Source: an uncultured Oscillospiraceae bacterium
GTDB taxonomy: Bacteria; Bacillota; Clostridia; Oscillospirales; Acutalibacteraceae
Length of the DNA: 7,167 nt
Reading direction: 5' to 3'
Assembly (NCBI GenBank): GCA_958451705.1
Contig: CAUDRD010000074.1
Coordinates: 1-7,167 of the forward strand
The position numbers and the translations under genes were made by a program. The notes below the pieces were generated by a model. That model searched no databases and had not been told where the DNA came from. It saw only the letters and a list, made by a program, of their open reading frames with translations. Numbering within the stretch: the stretch's first letter is position 1; the number at the start of each line of letters is the position of its first letter. Below are positions 5,112 through 7,167 of this stretch, piece by piece.

Positions 5112-6548
5112 ATGGAATTCATTAACTCTATTCTCGGAAATATTTCCGACTTTATGTACACCTACATCCTGATAATAATGCTCATTGCAGTGGGACTTTA
5201 TTTTTCTTTCCGCACTAAATTTGTACAGTTCCGACTGTTCCCAGAAGCACTCCGTGTGCTTTCGGAGAAAAAGAAAGACGGAAAAGATATTTCATCCTTT
5301 CAGGCTCTTATGATTTCCACTGCAAGCCGTGTAGGTACAGGCAACATTGCAGGAGTGGCAACGGCCGTTGCAGCTTCTACGGCAATCGGCGGCTACGGAG
5401 CAATTTTTTGGATGTGGCTGCTGGCCCTTATCGGCGCAGCTTCCGCTTTTATAGAAAGCACTCTCGCTCAGCTTTATAAGCATAAAAACGGAGATGAATT
5501 TGTAGGAGGTCCTGCTTACTATATTCAGAAAGGACTTAAAAGCCGCAAACTGGGAATAGTTTTCTCCGTGCTTTTAATAGCCTGTTTTGCCTATGGCTTT
5601 AACGCTCTTCAGTCCTTTAACGCCGGCTCAGCGTTAAAATATTATATTCCCAATTACGACTCTTCCCTTTGGCCTTTAGTGGTTGGAATAATTCTCGCAC
5701 TGCTTACAGCGGTTACAATTTTCGGCGGTGTTCACCGCATCAGTGGACTCGTTTCGGCTGTCGTTCCCGTTATGGCTTTTATTTATATAGGACTTGGTCT
5801 TTATATCACCTTCACAAACCTTGAATTAGTTCCTGATATGTTCGCAAAAATATTCAAACAGGCATTCGATTACAAAGCCGTTTTCGGCGGATTTACAGGT
5901 TCCTGTGTAATGCAGGGCATAAAGCGTGGTCTTTACTCCAACGAAGCCGGTATGGGTTCAGCTCCCAATGCCGCCGCAGCCGCAGAAGTTTCTCATCCTG
6001 CAAAACAGGGACTTGTACAGATGCTTTCAGTTTTTATTGATACAATCCTCATCTGCTCTACAACAGCCTTTATGCTCCTTCTCTCAGGAGTTCCCATTGA
6101 CGAAAACTTAAAGGGTATGGATTATGTACAAGCCGCAGTTTACAATCAGGTAGGTTCATTCGGTCCGCTGTTTATAACAATATCAATTTTCCTTTTTGCA
6201 TTCAGCTCCCTTGTAGGCAATTACTATTACACCGAATCCAACTTTAAATTTATAAAGGAATCAAAAAAAGGTCTGTTTGTTTTCAGATGTACCTGCATCA
6301 TCGCCATTTTTGCGGGAGCTCTTCTGGACTTTACAACAGTTTGGACAGTTGCAGATATACTTATGGGACTTATGGCAATAGTTAACCTTGTTGCAATAGT
6401 TTTATTGGGAGGCAAAGCCATTGCCGCCCTTAAAGATTATCAAAAGCAGCGTAAAGAAGGAAAAGATCCTGTTTTTCTTGCAGAAGATGCAAAGGTTGGA
6501 GACCCGGAGGTCTGGAACAGGGAACACGCAAAAAAGTGGAAAGATTAA
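5112..6548 (+). CDS. agcS: AGCS-family Na+:alanine/glycine symporter
   Basis: This 478-residue inner membrane protein imports alanine and/or glycine with sodium. Family hallmarks are TASRVGTGNIAGVATA (residues 70-85), GAIFWMWLLAL (96-106) followed by IESTLAQLYK (114-123), GGPAYYIQKGL (132-142) and GLYSNEAGMGSAPNAAAAA (273-291). About ten or eleven hydrophobic segments can be picked out, starting at residues 16-32, and the protein ends in a charged cytoplasmic tail from about 440. The length is normal for the family and nothing is broken. The ATG at 5112 follows AGGAG (5100-5104) by 7 bases. The gene has its own promoter and terminator, so it stands alone. The family is certain, but the choice among alanine, glycine and a related amino acid cannot be made from sequence alone. 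A nearby AraC-type gene could regulate it, though there is no direct proof. Confidence 0.96.
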   Translation: MEFINSILGNISDFMYTYILIIMLIAVGLYFSFRTKFVQFRLFPEALRVLSEKKKDGKDISSFQALMISTASRVGTGNIAGVATAVAASTAIGGYGAIFWMWLLALIGAASAFIESTLAQLYKHKNGDEFVGGPAYYIQKGLKSRKLGIVFSVLLIACFAYGFNALQSFNAGSALKYYIPNYDSSLWPLVVGIILALLTAVTIFGGVHRISGLVSAVVPVMAFIYIGLGLYITFTNLELVPDMFAKIFKQAFDYKAVFGGFTGSCVMQGIKRGLYSNEAGMGSAPNAAAAAEVSHPAKQGLVQMLSVFIDTILICSTTAFMLLLSGVPIDENLKGMDYVQAAVYNQVGSFGPLFITISIFLFAFSSLVGNYYYTESNFKFIKESKKGLFVFRCTCIIAIFAGALLDFTTVWTVADILMGLMAIVNLVAIVLLGGKAIAALKDYQKQRKEGKDPVFLAEDAKVGDPEVWNREHAKKWKD

Positions 6549-6558
6549 ACTTTTTCAG

Positions 6559-6586
6559 AAAAGCGGCTTTTGCCGCTTTTTGTTTT
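6559..6586 (+). terminator. Rho-independent terminator of the symporter gene
   Basis: AAAAGCGGC (6559-6567) pairs perfectly with GCCGCTTTT (6572-6580) across a TTTT loop, followed by TGTTTT (6581-6586). It begins 10 bases after the stop codon and is a strong, compact terminator. Confidence 0.95.
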
Positions 6587-6611
6587 GGCAGCCGTCCTGT
6601 CTATTAAACCG

Positions 6612-6639
6612 TTGACTTTAATAATTATGGGTCTATAAT
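6612..6639 (+). promoter_or_regulatory. Near-consensus promoter of the right-edge permease gene
   Basis: The -35 is TTGACT (6612-6617, five of six) and the -10 is TATAAT (6634-6639, six of six), with a 16-base spacer. Transcription would begin near 6646, about 31 bases before the TTG start. No operator-like repeat is visible around it. Confidence 0.85.
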
Positions 6640-6676
6640 TATTTTCAGATAATCCATCACTGGAAGGTGATTTTAA

Positions 6677-7167
6677 TTGCTTAAAAAAATTAAAGCTTTT
6701 GCCGCAAAGGAAGCCGTGCTTTGCATTTCCGCCGTTTTAACGGTAATTTCTGCTTTCTTTGTTCCTCCCTCAGCGGAATATTTAAATTACATAGACTGGC
6801 GTGTACTGTGCCTGCTCTTCTGCCTTATGTCGGTTACATCGGGCCTCGAAAGCTGCGGATTTTTCTCACGCACCGCCTGTCTGCTTGTTAAAAAAGCTCC
6901 GAACCTGAGAGTTCTCTCTCTGTTTCTCGTTCTGCTCCCATTTTTCTCTTCAATGGTTGTAACAAACGACGTGGCTCTTATTATTTTTGTCCCTCTCGCA
7001 ATCATGATAGCGGGAAGCGTCACGACTCCCGCAAACACCATAAAGCTGGTTGTTCTCCAAACAGCCGCCGCAAACCTGGGAAGCATGGCAACTCCTTTGG
7101 GAAATCCACAGAACCTTTTCCTCTATACCTCCTATTCCCTTTCACCTCTCGACTTTTTCAGGGTTGT
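6677..7167 (+). CDS. ArsB/NhaD/SLC13-like anion permease, N-terminal part (runs off the right edge)
   Basis: The visible 163 codons encode the start of a multi-span inner membrane transporter of the ion transporter superfamily that includes ArsB, NhaD and SLC13/CitT proteins. Hydrophobic segments lie near residues 13-31, 41-57, 79-95 and 99-114. Two diagnostic blocks follow: VVTNDVALIIFVPLAI (94-109) and LQTAAANLGSMATPLGNPQN (127-146), the latter a re-entrant-type substrate and ion loop. The substrate (a dicarboxylate, another anion, or arsenite) cannot be decided from this part. The start is TTG at 6677: AAGGTGA (6664-6670) lies six bases upstream, the preceding in-frame codon is the stop TAA (6674-6676), and the next in-frame ATG, at 6827, would delete the first segment. 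Its own strong promoter and the terminator before it show a transcription unit separate from the symporter. Confidence 0.9.
   Translation, partial: MLKKIKAFAAKEAVLCISAVLTVISAFFVPPSAEYLNYIDWRVLCLLFCLMSVTSGLESCGFFSRTACLLVKKAPNLRVLSLFLVLLPFFSSMVVTNDVALIIFVPLAIMIAGSVTTPANTIKLVVLQTAAANLGSMATPLGNPQNLFLYTSYSLSPLDFFRV

Noticed and set aside
6787..7086. 99-codon minus-strand open frame at the right edge
   Set aside because: It lies entirely within the plus-strand permease gene, whose translation carries conserved transporter motifs, so this is a shadow frame.

Overview
The window looks like part of the chromosome of a low-GC Gram-positive bacterium, most likely in the class Clostridia. The reasons are AT-rich intergenic DNA, strong GGAGG-type ribosome binding sites, near-consensus sigma-A-type promoters, compact hairpin/T-tract terminators, tRNA genes that encode their own CCA ends, and protein families common in that class. 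The exact genus cannot be read from the sequence. Nothing suggests a phage, plasmid, insertion sequence or CRISPR locus; this is mostly ordinary core or near-core DNA.

Layout. Positions 1-2611 hold three minus-strand genes. A class II (GarK/GlxK) glycerate kinase comes first in transcription order. Next is a DUF1015 family protein with its own probable promoter. Last is the start of a membrane protein that leaves the window at position 1. At 2802-3071 a strong promoter drives a tRNA-Thr(UGU) / tRNA-Tyr(GUA) pair that ends at a good terminator. At 3299-3664 is a small cupin with its own terminator. At 3828-4742 is an AraC-type regulator fused to a GyrI-like effector-binding domain. Behind it lies a 40-codon open stretch in the same frame, followed by another terminator. 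At 5112-6548 is an AGCS-family Na+:alanine/glycine symporter with its own extended -10 promoter and terminator. From 6677 to the right edge runs the N-terminal part of an ArsB/NhaD/SLC13-like permease, which starts at TTG behind a near-consensus promoter.

How the genes may fit together. Glycerate kinase (glycerate to phosphoglycerate), DUF1015 (a family I recall often lying beside serA/serC) and the alanine/glycine symporter could share a glycerate-serine-glycine theme, but this is inference from proximity. On the plus strand each gene after the tRNAs is probably its own transcription unit, because a terminator separates each pair except the regulator from its 3' open stretch.

I did not find a clearly new system. 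The points most worth a second look are: (a) the open stretch directly after the AraC stop codon, which ends 13 bases before a terminator and may be the relic 3' end of another gene; (b) a 14-bp direct repeat that flanks the AraC gene and could be a recombination scar or a regulator binding site; (c) a possible internal start that would make the effector domain of the AraC protein as a separate product; (d) the uncharacterised DUF1015 protein beside glycerate kinase.
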